From Sandaracinaceae bacterium (GTDB lineage: Bacteria; Myxococcota_A; Polyangia; Polyangiales; JADJQN01): a stretch of DNA of 47,746 nt. The translations under genes and the position numbers were made by a program. The notes below the pieces were generated by a model. That model made no database searches and was not told the origin of the DNA. It saw only the letters and a list, made by a program, of their open reading frames with translations. Of this stretch, positions 29,579-37,875 are shown one piece after another. The stretch spans positions 1 to 47,746 of the forward strand of contig JADJQN010000007.1 in the NCBI GenBank assembly GCA_016712745.1. Direction: 5' to 3'. Numbering within the stretch: position 1 is the stretch's first letter; each line of letters starts with the position of its first letter.

Positions 29579-31777
29579 ATGAAGATTGCGATCCGCATTC
29601 TGCTGCTGATCGCCGCAATCGGTCTGGCATCACTCGTCTGGTGGATGGCGAGACCCGAAGCCAAGACCGAAGCCGTTCGACCGGCGGCGAGCAGTTCAGG
29701 TTCAGCCGTGGTCTGCGCGACAGCGCGACCGGATCCGAGTGCCGAATCGAAAAGCGAGGCGACGAACCGATCACCGTTGCGGGCTCTGGCACCAGTCACA
29801 CGCGAACTCGAGCCCATTGTCGACCGCGCCCCCGCCCCTCGTCCGGGTTGCGATCGTGTCCAAGGACACCGGCGCGCCAGTCGCGAACGCTCGAGTTTTC
29901 GCGGCGTCGGACGTCTATCAGTCTGTCTCTTGGCAAGGCAGCCCAAGACCACACGCCCGGTTCGGCGAGTTGGCACAGACGGATGACTCCGGCGTCGCCG
30001 AACTCGAGGTAGTTCCGAACACCAAGATACGAATTTCTGTGGCGCAGCTCATGACACGTAAGGAGTACTCGCGCGAAGTAGATCCGATGCCACCCGGCGG
30101 CGTTTGCGACGTCCAAATCGAGATTCCGACGGAACCCGACCTCACTCTGTTCGGGCGGCTTGTCGACGAAGGGACTGGGGTGCCAATCGCGGGCGGTGTA
30201 GTCCGGGCCATTGATAGGTCGCGAATGATCGGCACTACACAGCCAGATCCCGAGTATGGCGATTCGACCAGCGTCGGCGTGGACGGTGTGTTCCAATTGC
30301 AGGTACGCTCATGGAAGGAGCGCTTCGCGGAAGCGAAGGTAGACGGCTATTCTCGGACATATTTTGTGTTGGAGCCGAGCCATGATACGCGAGAGTCTGC
30401 CGTCGATATTCGGGTTCGACAGTCGGCGACTGTCGTTGCCGTTATTGTGGACGCGAACGAACCTGTGGTTGGTGCGGAGCTCGTTTTCGCTTGCGATGCA
30501 CATCAACTTCGGCAAGAAGACGAGGGGTTCGACCCATCTAGACTCTATTTCGCTTCTGAGCAGCTGACCTGGCGCGGGAGCACTGACACGAATGGTGTCG
30601 CGCTCTTGACCGATCTTCCCACTGGCATTCCGCTTGAGTTGTCAATCAAACAGATTGGACGGCCCACCCGGAGGGAGCCCCGTACCATGGCGCTGGAACC
30701 GGGAGAGACGCGAAGGGTTGCTGACATCGGCGCCAACGCGCGAATCAAGGGTCGCATTCAGACGTCAACGGACATCCTATTGGAAACGCGATGGTTCGAA
30801 TGGATGTGTTCGAAGGAGTCGCGCCAGTCCTGCTGCGGGACAACACCACTCCTGTCGCTATCGTACGGGCCGACAGAGATGGCCGGTTCGAAATAGTCGA
30901 TGTTCCAGTAGGGGACTGGCTTGTCGGTCCCGCGGCACAGCGGTCCTCTAGCGGGTTTGCGATCCCTCCGCTGTCTCAGCGCGTTACCGTCGAGCCTGGG
31001 GATCAACGAGTTGAACTCGTGCTGCAGTGCGATGTGGGTCTGATGATCTCCGGCACGCTGCTGAACGAGCACGGGGACCCGGCTGCGCGTGGCTGGATAG
31101 AAGCGAAGCACGAGACACTGGACGTGTCGGTCGTTGCAACTGCAGGCGAAACCGGAGACTTTTCCATCGGTCCTCTGCCAGCGGGTACGTACCTAGTTCG
31201 CGCTGAGTCGCTTGGAGGGAAGCAGGGAGCGTCGTCGGAAGTACGACGAATTGAGGCACCAGCGGGTGACGTTGAGCTCCAGCTCCGCCGCGGTCGAACC
31301 GTGTTGGTCCGCGTGTTCGATCAGCAAGGGCTACCAGCAAATGCGAGCGTGACCTTCCGGCCAGTCAACCGCTTCGACACTTGGAGTTTTACGTCCACGA
31401 AAAACGGGGAATGCGAATTCGAATGCTTAGAAGCAGCAACGTACATAGTGTGCGCATCAACGAATCAAGGGCTGTTTGCTCACAGTGGCCGTTTGGTGAT
31501 CGACGCGGGAAAGGTAATGGGTCCGGTTGACTTGCGCCTCGCACTGGGCGCAAAGTTGCGCGTGCAGTACGACGGCGACCAGTCGGCCCGAACCTATCGA
31601 GTGATCGTGGAAGGAACGACCTGCGCGCGCGACAAGATCGCAAGGGGCACGACGAGGACATTCATCGTTCCGTGTGGCGAAATTGAACTGCAAGCCGAAG
31701 CCGAGCAGTTGGCTCCGGCAACGTCTGAGAGATTCGTGGTTTATCCGGGAGAGGAGCGGTACGTTACCGTGCGGTGA
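29579..31777 (+). CDS. Membrane-anchored carboxypeptidase-regulatory-like repeat protein, frameshifted
   Basis: The start is ATG at 29579. MKIAIRILLLIAAIGLASLVWWMA is a signal anchor, followed by a Pro/Ser/Ala linker. After a frame change near 29830 come several CarboxypepD_reg/transthyretin-like beta domains: VRVAIVSKDTGAPVANARVFA, LTLFGRLVDEGTGVPIAGGVV and ATVVAVIVDANEPVVGAELVF. After a second break near 30790 follow LMISGTLLNEHGDPAARGWIE and VLVRVFDQQGLPANASVTF. The protein ends YPGEERYVTVR at 31777. Such domains are structural or ligand-binding modules on exported proteins; no catalytic site is seen. It sits alone between the two RHS cassettes. GC content is lower than in the cassettes in places (about 29900-30500), which hints at a separate origin. 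Confidence 0.7.
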
Positions 31778-31944
31778 GCGTCGCGCTGAGCACGCATGGA
31801 CGCGGTGCGTCGGGGCGATCTAATGACGGATCGGCTTGCGACTAGCGTCGCGATCGCGAGTCTGCGGTCCTCGACAGATGGCCGACGGCCTCGACCTGGC
31901 GATCACTCACCCGCACTTCATGCCGCATGCGCCGCCGAAACGAA

Positions 31945-32080
31945 AGAGGCCGGCGCACCGCCGAAGCGATCCGCCGACCCCCGGGAGAGAGATCCGCCGT
32001 GCTTCCCGGGGCCGAACGCCGCTCGCATTGGCGTCGGACCCTCACGACGGAGGTCGAGACCAAGCATAGCCGTTGAGCTT
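31945..32080. repeat. GC-rich element, copy 2
   Basis: It is related to 14346-14485 by the same order of blocks: GGCCGGCGC, CCGCCGTGC, CCCGG, GGCG, CCCTC, GTCGA, CCAAGCATAGCCG. The long flanking palindromes of copy 1 are not kept. It occupies the roughly 370-base gap (31778-32149) before the AT-hook gene, where a plus-strand open frame is otherwise Arg/Pro-rich and probably not translated. Confidence 0.45.
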
Positions 32081-32149
32081 CCGCTCGCGGCTCGGGACAT
32101 GTTCAGCCGCCGCCTTGATCGGCGCACGCCAACCTGGCTCAATCCAGCC

Positions 32150-32587
32150 ATGAAGAACTCCGCACTCGACCAGACCATTCGCTCACGCGTCGACGCGTTC
32201 GTGATCAACCTCACGAACCTAGCGCTCATCACGAAGCTGCAATCCGTGCACGGTGCGTTTCGCGCGCGGCTCGACACCTCATCCGTCGCGCCGACGAAGC
32301 GCGGGCCTGGCCGTCCGCGCTCGAGCGAAGCGTCCCAACCGATCGCAGCCGCTCCGAAGCCGTCGCGCAAGGCCAAGCGCAGGAGGCGCACCATCGAGGC
32401 CGTGCTCAAGACGGCGGCCGACGTGCTTGCGTACATCAAGGCCCATGAAGGCGAGCGGCTCGAACAGATTGGTCAAGGCCTCGGGATCGCGACGAAGGAT
32501 CTGAAGTTCCCGATTCAGAAGCTCTTCGAGCAGAAAGCGATCAAGACCACCGGCGACAGACGCGGGACGAAGTACTTCGTAAAATAG
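32150..32587 (+). CDS. Small AT-hook DNA-binding protein with winged-helix-like C-terminus
   Basis: 145 residues from ATG at 32150 (MKNSALDQTIRSRVDAFV). An upstream in-frame start at 31796 is rejected because that extension covers the GC-rich repeat and is low-complexity. The first 45 residues are helical (FVINLTNLALITKLQSVHGAF). An AT-hook, KRGPGRPRSS, follows, then a Lys/Arg-rich linker and a C-terminal domain (VLAYIKAHEGERLEQIGQGLGIATKDLKFPIQKLFEQ, then TGDRRGTKYFVK) with the pattern of a small winged helix. It is probably a nucleoid-associated or regulatory protein. The frame is intact. It ends 209 bases before the transposon. Confidence 0.65.
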   Translation: MKNSALDQTIRSRVDAFVINLTNLALITKLQSVHGAFRARLDTSSVAPTKRGPGRPRSSEASQPIAAAPKPSRKAKRRRRTIEAVLKTAADVLAYIKAHEGERLEQIGQGLGIATKDLKFPIQKLFEQKAIKTTGDRRGTKYFVK

Positions 32588-32795
32588 CGGAGCAGTACGT
32601 TGCTGGCTTCGAATCGAACCGAGGTGGGCAGTGCAAGAACTATGGCTGGCGGACACTTCGGTTCGCGTCTATCGACGGAAAGATGACCAAGCGTCGGTTC
32701 GACTCCGCAGCTTCCTGATGATCAGGACCAATTGCGGCTTCAGTTTCAGCGCGTACATGCGAAGCATCGCGTGCACGATCCGCGTCGACGGACTG

Positions 32796-32855
32796 TGTCG
32801 CCCTCGCCGAAATGATCGGACAGCGAGAGCGTGAAATGGGTGGAGAGATGGCCGC
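32796..32855 (+). repeat. Left terminal inverted repeat
   Basis: It starts TGTCGCCCTCGCC, then GAAATG, ATCGGACA and GGTGGAGAGATGG. Against the reverse complement of the right end, GAAATG, TCGGACA and the 13 bases GGTGGAGAGATGG are identical; in all about 41 of the first 56 positions agree. Confidence 0.8.
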
Positions 32856-32894
32856 CTCTCAACGTGCTGGGCTGGGCCTGGCAGAGAGGTTGTC

Positions 32895-33224
32895 ATGTCG
32901 AACGAGCAACGTGGTGGCGAGGGTTGCAACGGAGACGATCAGCGGCTTGACCGGCGGTTAGCGCCGGGGCGCGGAGCGGCCGGAGGTCTGCCGGTCGGGG
33001 CCGGAGGCCCCGACCGGCAGAACGCGCCGCTCGACGGGTCTGTCGATGGCGGCGAAGAGCCCGGCGGCGAGTTCGAAGTTGCCGGCGGCACACTCGCCGA
33101 AGACTTGTTGGCGCGAGCCCACGGCCTCATGGGCGGACCTCGGCGCGGCCGCGCTCGCAGAACGGTTCGTGCGCAGATGCAGCTCGCCCGCGGGTATCGC
33201 TTTCTGCACAGCAAAGGGTGTTGA
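32895..33224 (+). CDS. Possible leader protein of the transposon (uncertain)
   Basis: A 109-codon frame lies between the left inverted repeat and the first transposase gene, and its stop overlaps that start as TGATG. It is Gly-rich with a basic end (RRGRARRTVRAQMQLARGY). It spans a 16-bp perfect hairpin, which argues for a non-coding leader instead. The stop/start overlap is the main reason to list it. Confidence 0.3.
   Translation: MSNEQRGGEGCNGDDQRLDRRLAPGRGAAGGLPVGAGGPDRQNAPLDGSVDGGEEPGGEFEVAGGTLAEDLLARAHGLMGGPRRGRARRTVRAQMQLARGYRFLHSKGC
32987..33021 (+). promoter_or_regulatory. Perfect 16-bp hairpin in the transposon leader
   Basis: TCTGCCGGTCGGGGCC (32987-33002), loop GGA, then GGCCCCGACCGGCAGA (33006-33021). 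All 16 pairs match. No T-run follows, so it is not a classical terminator. It lies about 200 bases before the first transposase start and could block read-through translation into the transposase genes or be a transposase-binding palindrome. Confidence 0.7.
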
Positions 33225-34540
33225 TGCTGGACACGTGGATGCGCTCGAAACTTTCGGCACGTGATTTCGCGTCGCTGATTGGGATGAGCGAACACACGCT
33301 TTATGCGTGGAAGAAGCGCTTCGACGAGAGCGGGCCTGCGGGCCTCGCGGATCGACCGCGTGGTGCGCCGGTGGGCAGCCGCATGAGCGAGGTGACGAAG
33401 CGTGCGATTCTGATGCTGAAAGAGACGCACCCCGACTGGGGGCAAGAGCGCATTCGTGATGTGTTGATGCGCAGCGACGGCTACGCGGCGAGCGCGGGTG
33501 CGATTGCGCGAGTGCTGACGGAGTTTGGCTACGTCGTCGAATTGGAGCCGACGCGTGCGCATCCGCAGCGTGAGACGACGATCGAGCGCGCGCGTCCCAA
33601 TCAGCTGTGGCAGACGGATCTTTTCACTTTCATCCTCAAGCGTGAAAACCGACGCGTGTGGATGGTGGCGTTCATGGACGATCACAGCCGTTTCATCGTG
33701 GGCTACGGCGTGTACGCGAGTTCGTCGGGGGCCTTGGTGCGTGAGGTGTTCGAGGCTGCGCTGGCGAATTTCGGCGCGCCCGAAGAGGTGCTCACCGACA
33801 ACGGTCCGCAGTACCACACGTGGCGCGGTCGCAGCGCGTTTCGCGAACTCTTGGAGCGCCGCGGCATCAAGCAGATCGTGGCTGCGCCGCGTCATCCGCA
33901 GACCTTGGGGAAGATCGAGCGTTTTTGGGGCACGCTTTGGCGCGAACTCTTGGAGGGCGCGATCTTCCAGGGCATCGACGATGCGCGCCGTCGCATTGGT
34001 CACTTCATCGATCACTACAACTTCCGTCGCACGCACACCGGCATCGATGGGCTTGTGCCAGCGGACCGATTTTTTGGCGCGGCGAGCACGGTGAGTGACG
34101 CACTGAAGACGCGCGTGGCTTCGAACGCGCTCGAGCTCGCTTTGTACGGCGCTCCGCGCAAGAGCTTTTATCTGACGGGTCGTATCGGCGACGAGACGAT
34201 CGCGCTTCACGGCCAGGGCGGAAAGGTGGTGATGACGAAGAGCGACGGCACGCGAGAAGAAGTGGACTTGGCTGCCGAGGGTCGCCGTGCGCAGACAGAC
34301 GAGCGTGCGGAAGTGCCCGATCCGGTGGCGGTGCATGGCGCGCCGGAAGACCCGTCGGCGATGGCGAACGATTCAGAGCAACTTGCTCCGGGTGAATCGC
34401 CGCTGGAGAGCGCGCTCGACGTACTGACGAAGGGGCTGGCGAGTGAGCGAGCCGCCGAGGTGGTGATCGATCAAGCCGCAGCAGTCGATGACGGCGAAGT
34501 CGAGCACGGGGCGGAACCGACGGTGGGAGGTGCGTCGTGA
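33224..34540 (+). CDS. IS481-like DDE transposase
   Basis: 438 residues. ATG at 33224 has AAAGGG five bases upstream. An N-terminal HTH (LSARDFASLIGMSEHTLYAWKKRF, residues 10-33) is followed by a second basic region. The rve/RNase-H-like catalytic core has D132 (LWQTDLFTF), D192 (VLTDNGPQY) and E232 (GKIERFWGT), a DDE triad with 39 residues between D2 and E, and the downstream FIDHYNFRRTHTGIDGLVPADRFF expected in IS481 transposases. The C-terminal roughly 150 residues extend beyond the usual end, with a small beta region (KSFYLTGRIGDETIALHGQ) and an acidic tail. The stop overlaps the next start (GTGA). Confidence 0.9.
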   Translation: MLDTWMRSKLSARDFASLIGMSEHTLYAWKKRFDESGPAGLADRPRGAPVGSRMSEVTKRAILMLKETHPDWGQERIRDVLMRSDGYAASAGAIARVLTEFGYVVELEPTRAHPQRETTIERARPNQLWQTDLFTFILKRENRRVWMVAFMDDHSRFIVGYGVYASSSGALVREVFEAALANFGAPEEVLTDNGPQYHTWRGRSAFRELLERRGIKQIVAAPRHPQTLGKIERFWGTLWRELLEGAIFQGIDDARRRIGHFIDHYNFRRTHTGIDGLVPADRFFGAASTVSDALKTRVASNALELALYGAPRKSFYLTGRIGDETIALHGQGGKVVMTKSDGTREEVDLAAEGRRAQTDERAEVPDPVAVHGAPEDPSAMANDSEQLAPGESPLESALDVLTKGLASERAAEVVIDQAAAVDDGEVEHGAEPTVGGAS

Positions 34541-35037
34541 GCTCACAAAAAAACGCACCGCTCAAAGTCGGCGTCAAAGCGCTTGAGGGCAGCGCGCAGG
34601 CGCGCAAAACGGCGAGCGTCGTGCTCGAGAGTTTGTGCGGTTTGTGCAGTGTGGAAGACGCGAGTGCGCGCCTTGGGATTGCGGTGCCGCGTTACTACGT
34701 GCTGGAGACGCGGGCGCTGCAGGGCCTGATCGAGGCGCTCGAGCCGCGCGCGCGTGGCCGGCAGCAGACGGACGAATCGAAGCTCGCTGCATTGACGCGG
34801 CAGACGGTGCGTTTGGAGCGCGATGTGCGTCGCTATCAGGCTTTGCATCGTGCGGCGACGAGGGCGATTGGAGTTGCCCCGTCGGCGCCGAAAGCTGCGG
34901 AAGCAAAGGGCACGAAGAAGCGGCGTGTGCGTCGACGTGCGCGTGCGGAGCGGGTGGTCGATGCCCTGCGTGGGGACGTCGCGCTCGACACGGGCGGAGA
35001 CGCGGCGCCGCAGCCGGCTGCGAAGGAGACGTCATGA
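34537..35037 (+). CDS. Small transposon protein 1 (putative HTH, coiled coil, basic tail)
   Basis: 166 residues from GTG at 34537, preceded by GGGAGG at six bases. The central block SVEDASARLGIAVPRYYVLETRALQGLIEAL resembles a helix-turn-helix and is clearly paralogous to SVGEACERLSLGESRYYVLRQ in the next gene (shared A.RL-----RYYVL----L.G). A coiled-coil stretch (ESKLAALTRQTVRLERDVRRY) and a basic segment KKRRVRRRARAERV follow. It overlaps both neighbours by four bases. It is probably a DNA-binding or targeting partner of the transposases; I recognise no named family. Confidence 0.7.
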   Translation: MSSQKNAPLKVGVKALEGSAQARKTASVVLESLCGLCSVEDASARLGIAVPRYYVLETRALQGLIEALEPRARGRQQTDESKLAALTRQTVRLERDVRRYQALHRAATRAIGVAPSAPKAAEAKGTKKRRVRRRARAERVVDALRGDVALDTGGDAAPQPAAKETS

Positions 35038-35468
35038 GCGGGCGCCCTCGACTTTTGCTCGAGCAGATCGACCTGTTGGTCGGTGACGAAGACCAGAAGC
35101 GCAGACTCAAGGTGATCTTCTCCGTGCTGCTGGGCGATCTGAGTGTGGGCGAAGCATGCGAGCGATTGTCGCTGGGCGAGTCGCGCTACTACGTGCTTCG
35201 TCAACAGGTGCTCGAGGGCGCGCTGCGCTCATTGAGTCCGCAGCCTGCCGGTCGTCCGCGTGTGGTGCGGGAAACGCCGGACGTGGCTGCGCTGCGCGAG
35301 ACGCAGAGCGAACTGGAGCGCGAGCTCTATCAACTGCGCGTGCGCGAAGAGCTTTTCTTGGCGCTCCCGAGAGTGCTGCGCGAGCGTCCCATGCCGTCGG
35401 CGGTGGCCGACGAAAAAGGGGGATCTCGAGCGAAGCGAGCTGCTCCCGTGCGCGGGAAACGGTCGTGA
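35034..35468 (+). CDS. Small transposon protein 2 (putative HTH, coiled coil)
   Basis: 144 residues from ATG at 35034, with AAGGAG five bases upstream. MSGRPRLLLEQIDLLVGDE is followed by the RYYVL helix-turn-helix-like block shared with the previous gene, a GRPR linker and a predicted coiled coil (AALRETQSELERELYQLRV). It ends in a basic tail. The upstream in-frame extension to 34635 is a shadow of the previous gene. It probably forms a pair or heteromer with small protein 1. The stop overlaps the start of the second transposase. Confidence 0.7.
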   Translation: MSGRPRLLLEQIDLLVGDEDQKRRLKVIFSVLLGDLSVGEACERLSLGESRYYVLRQQVLEGALRSLSPQPAGRPRVVRETPDVAALRETQSELERELYQLRVREELFLALPRVLRERPMPSAVADEKGGSRAKRAAPVRGKRS

Positions 35469-36619
35469 TGAGGGGAACGCGCAGCCACTTGAGGTCGCCG
35501 CGTCGACTGCGCGATCTGCCGACCGCTTCACAGCGTCGGAGATCGCAGCGTCGTCTTCGTGACCAAGAGCTGCGCGCTCGAAAGATGGCCGTGGCGCTGA
35601 AGGACTTTGGTCAGCGTCACGGCTCGACTTTGCGCTCGACGGCGGATCGGCTGGGCGTGTCGCGCTCGACGCTTTCGCAGTGGTGCGTGGACGCCGCGGC
35701 GGGTGAACTGGAAGCGAAGATGCTGGGCCGTCCGCTGGCGTCGCTGACGGCGACGCAACGCGAAGAGACTCTGTGGACACTGAAGTCGCTTGGACCGAGA
35801 GCGAGTCTTGCGCGACTGGCGGACGTGAGCCCGAAAGCGCCGCGTGCCGCGCAACGCGATTTGAAGCTGCGGGTGCGTTACGCGTGGCATCGTCGTCGTC
35901 GCACGCGCCAGGCGGTTTTGACGTGGAGAGCGCCTGGAGCGGTGTGGGCGTGCGACTTCACGGACCCCGACGAAACGGTCGTGGGCGGTGCCACAGCGGT
36001 GTTTGTGGTACGCGACTTGGCGAGCGGGAATACGCTTGTTTCGGAGCCTTTGGGGGAGGCGAGCGCTTCGGAAGTGGTGCGCGTGCTGCGGCGGATTTTT
36101 GCGCAACAGGGGTCGCCGCTGGTGCTGAAGTCGGACAACGGCAGCGCGCTGGTGTCGTGGGAAGTGGATCTGCTTTTGGCGGTCCACGGAACCTTGCATT
36201 TGCGCAGCCCAGTTCGAGCGCCGCGCTACAATGGCGCGTGTGAAGCAGGGATCGGCTCGCTCAAGGTCCAGGCCGACCACATCGCCGCGCAGCACGGCCG
36301 TGTGGACGAGTGGTCGTGCGATGACATCGAGGCGGCGCGCCGCGCTTGCAACGCGCTGGCGTGGGCGCCGTGCGATCGCTCACGCAGCGCGGAAGAAGTG
36401 TGGCGCACGCGCGAACGCCCGAGCGACGCTGAGCGCTCCGCGCTCCACGCGCGCTATCGGTTTCACGCAGCGCGCGAGTGCGCGCTCCGCGGCTTCGCCG
36501 CGGCCCATGCGATCGACCCGAACGAACAGGCTTCGATCGACCGAGCGGCACTGGGCCGAGCGGTGGTCGAGGTCGGAATTTTGGAAGTCCGATGGCGGTC
36601 CATCTCTCCACCGATTTAG
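35468..36619 (+). CDS. Second DDE-type transposase of the transposon
   Basis: 383 residues. ATG at 35468 (TGATG overlap) is taken; GTG at 35465 is equally possible. A basic N-terminus is followed by an HTH (GSTLRSTADRLGVSRSTLSQWC, residues 52-73). The rve-like core has D163 (WACDFTDPDE), D223 (LKSDNGSAL) and E259 (NGACEAGIG), a DD35E triad. It is diverged from the first transposase in sequence and context motifs, so it is not a tandem duplicate. The gene ends inside the right inverted repeat. Two intact catalytic triads in one operon suggest either a heteromeric transposase or two functional units merged in one element. Confidence 0.85.
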   Translation: MRGTRSHLRSPRRLRDLPTASQRRRSQRRLRDQELRARKMAVALKDFGQRHGSTLRSTADRLGVSRSTLSQWCVDAAAGELEAKMLGRPLASLTATQREETLWTLKSLGPRASLARLADVSPKAPRAAQRDLKLRVRYAWHRRRRTRQAVLTWRAPGAVWACDFTDPDETVVGGATAVFVVRDLASGNTLVSEPLGEASASEVVRVLRRIFAQQGSPLVLKSDNGSALVSWEVDLLLAVHGTLHLRSPVRAPRYNGACEAGIGSLKVQADHIAAQHGRVDEWSCDDIEAARRACNALAWAPCDRSRSAEEVWRTRERPSDAERSALHARYRFHAARECALRGFAAAHAIDPNEQASIDRAALGRAVVEVGILEVRWRSISPPI

Positions 36620-36655
36620 CGCCCCGTTTGTCCGAACATTTCGTGTGGGGGCACA
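36595..36655 (-). repeat. Right terminal inverted repeat
   Basis: Its reverse complement begins TGTGCCCCCACAC, then GAAATG, TTCGGACA and, further in, GGTGGAGAGATGG, matching the left repeat. It contains the last codons and TAG stop of the second transposase gene. Confidence 0.8.
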
Positions 36656-36888
36656 ACTCCTATCGAAGGGTTCGAGGAGGTCAGTCTGTTCCAATGACCG
36701 CGGATACTCTAGCCCACGAGGTTTCTCACGCTGGCGACTTTATGGAGGACGCCGGAAAAAGAATGACACAGAAGGAATTTGATGATCGCCACCCGACGGG
36801 AGATAATACTTCCAGGCATGACAATTCCAGTGGTGGAAAAAGCGCAAACTGGCTTGGATCACATATTGCGCATTGTCAATTGCCATGA
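36656..36888 (+). pseudogene. C-terminal fragment with HExxH zinc-protease motif, possible RHS-tip remnant
   Basis: An open frame enters from the transposon end and gives SYRRVRGGQSVPMTADTLAHE, then VSHAGDFMEDAGKRMTQ and a C-terminus ending ANWLGSHIAHCQLP. HEVSH at 36715-36729 fits the HExxH metallopeptidase motif. No start or N-terminal domain belongs to it. An in-frame ATG at 36592 lies inside the transposon end and one at 36692 is just before the motif. The base composition is AT-richer than the flanks. Orphan toxin tips of this kind occur beside RHS genes, which is why the link is suggested. It may simply be cut by the transposon. Confidence 0.5.
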
Positions 36889-37033
36889 CCACGCAATGGG
36901 CTGATAATCGTCCGCGCCGTAGTCGTCTAGCTAGTACTCTCTTCCGTCGACATTTTGATGTAGTGCGAAGGAGACGAGGGTCTCTGCCTGGGTGTTCTGT
37001 TCTGTTTCGCCGACCAGTTACAAGGGGGGCTGA

Positions 37034-37785
37034 TTGAATACAAGTCAAGGATTGCTCGTACTGGTCACAAGTGTGGTCGCTGGCGCTGTGTCGGCAGTGG
37101 CCTGTCATTTTTTTCTTCGACAAGTTCCAAAGCAGAATGAGATGGTTGTTCGAAGGCTGCTAATAACGCGTGAATCTGGAGTGCCAGCGATCGAAATCGG
37201 GACCAATAGCGAGGGCGATCCTTTTATCTCGCTCTTCGACGCGGCTGGAAGAGATAGGATTAGGGCAGAAATACGGACTTTTGCAAATCAGAATGGCGAT
37301 TGTGCTAAGATTCGAATTAGCGACCCATCGGGGCGGGAGAGTGTGGAGTTGATGTCAGATACCAGCGTTCACCACGGGACGACGAATACCCTTGAGTTCG
37401 CAACGGGCTTCGGCGCTCCGAGCGACAAGCAAGTCATGCTCGCGCGGTTCGGTGCTGGAACGAGGTTGGGGCCTGAAGGTGCCAGTTTGGAGATGCGTGA
37501 TCCTCTCACTGAATCGTCCGTGATCTTGCTAGACTCCGGCCTGAACGGGACAAATCCTCGGCTACGGATGATGCGTAGGGATGCGAGCCGGCGCCTAATG
37601 CTCTCTCCGACTCTTTCCTGCTGCTGGAGACACTCTCCAGTGTCGACGGCCTTCGAGGGCAGCCGGCAATTTCAGTTGTTCAACGAAAAAGCCGAGCGCT
37701 GCTTACTGTCGACTCAAGCGACGTCGGAGCGCTGCAACTAGGGGGATGGCCAGGGGAGGTATTTGAGATTCTAAGCAAGAAGTGA
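37034..37785 (+). CDS. Membrane-anchored repeat protein, one frameshift
   Basis: TTG at 37034 is chosen because AAGGGGGG lies just before it. MNTSQGLLVLVTSVVAGAVSAVACHFFL is a signal anchor. The rest has the LLITRESGVPAIEIG, ISLFDAAGRDRIRAEI and IRISDPSGRESVELM pattern of short beta repeats with D..GR.R, which I have seen in exported planctomycete proteins. The frame as written stops at 37741. Shifting one base near 37605 gives SFLLLETLSSVDGL, then LLTVDSSDVGALQLGGWPG, and a stop at 37785, clearly the true end. It lies after the HExxH fragment and is AT-richer than the cassettes. If that fragment is a toxin tip, this gene is in the immunity position, but the anchor and repeats do not specifically support that. 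Confidence 0.6.
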
Positions 37786-37875
37786 CGCGATACGAGGGCG
37801 CTGGGTGGTGCGGCGTTCGGGAAGCAATCTGGAGTGCTGTTGCCTGTTCCTTTCCGCTTTCAGGATCGGGGACGG

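Larger units (their letters stand above)
32796..36655 (+). mobile_element. Transposon with two DDE transposases and two small putative HTH proteins
   Basis: It is bounded by imperfect inverted repeats of about 60 bp that both start TGT (32796-32855 and 36595-36655). It holds four overlapping plus-strand genes: an IS481-like DDE transposase, two paralogous small proteins and a second DDE transposase, plus an uncertain leader frame. Each junction is a stop/start overlap, so the genes form one translational unit. The fourth gene ends inside the right repeat. Flanking bases read ...GGACTG on the left and ACTCCT on the right, giving at most a 3-4 base imperfect target duplication. All four genes are intact, unlike most long genes nearby. 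It is probably active or recently arrived. Confidence 0.8.

Noticed and set aside
28773..29579. 268-codon plus-strand frame after RHS copy A
   Set aside because: Ser/Arg-rich throughout, no ribosome-binding site or motif, and overlaps the end of the RHS gene in another frame.
31796..32149. N-terminal extension of the AT-hook gene
   Set aside because: Arg/Pro-rich, covers the GC-rich dispersed element, and a sensible start exists at 32150.
32588..32795. Left flank of the transposon as the missing 5' part of the HExxH gene
   Set aside because: No frame on the left joins the HExxH frame with a plausible sequence, so a simple gene interruption is not supported.
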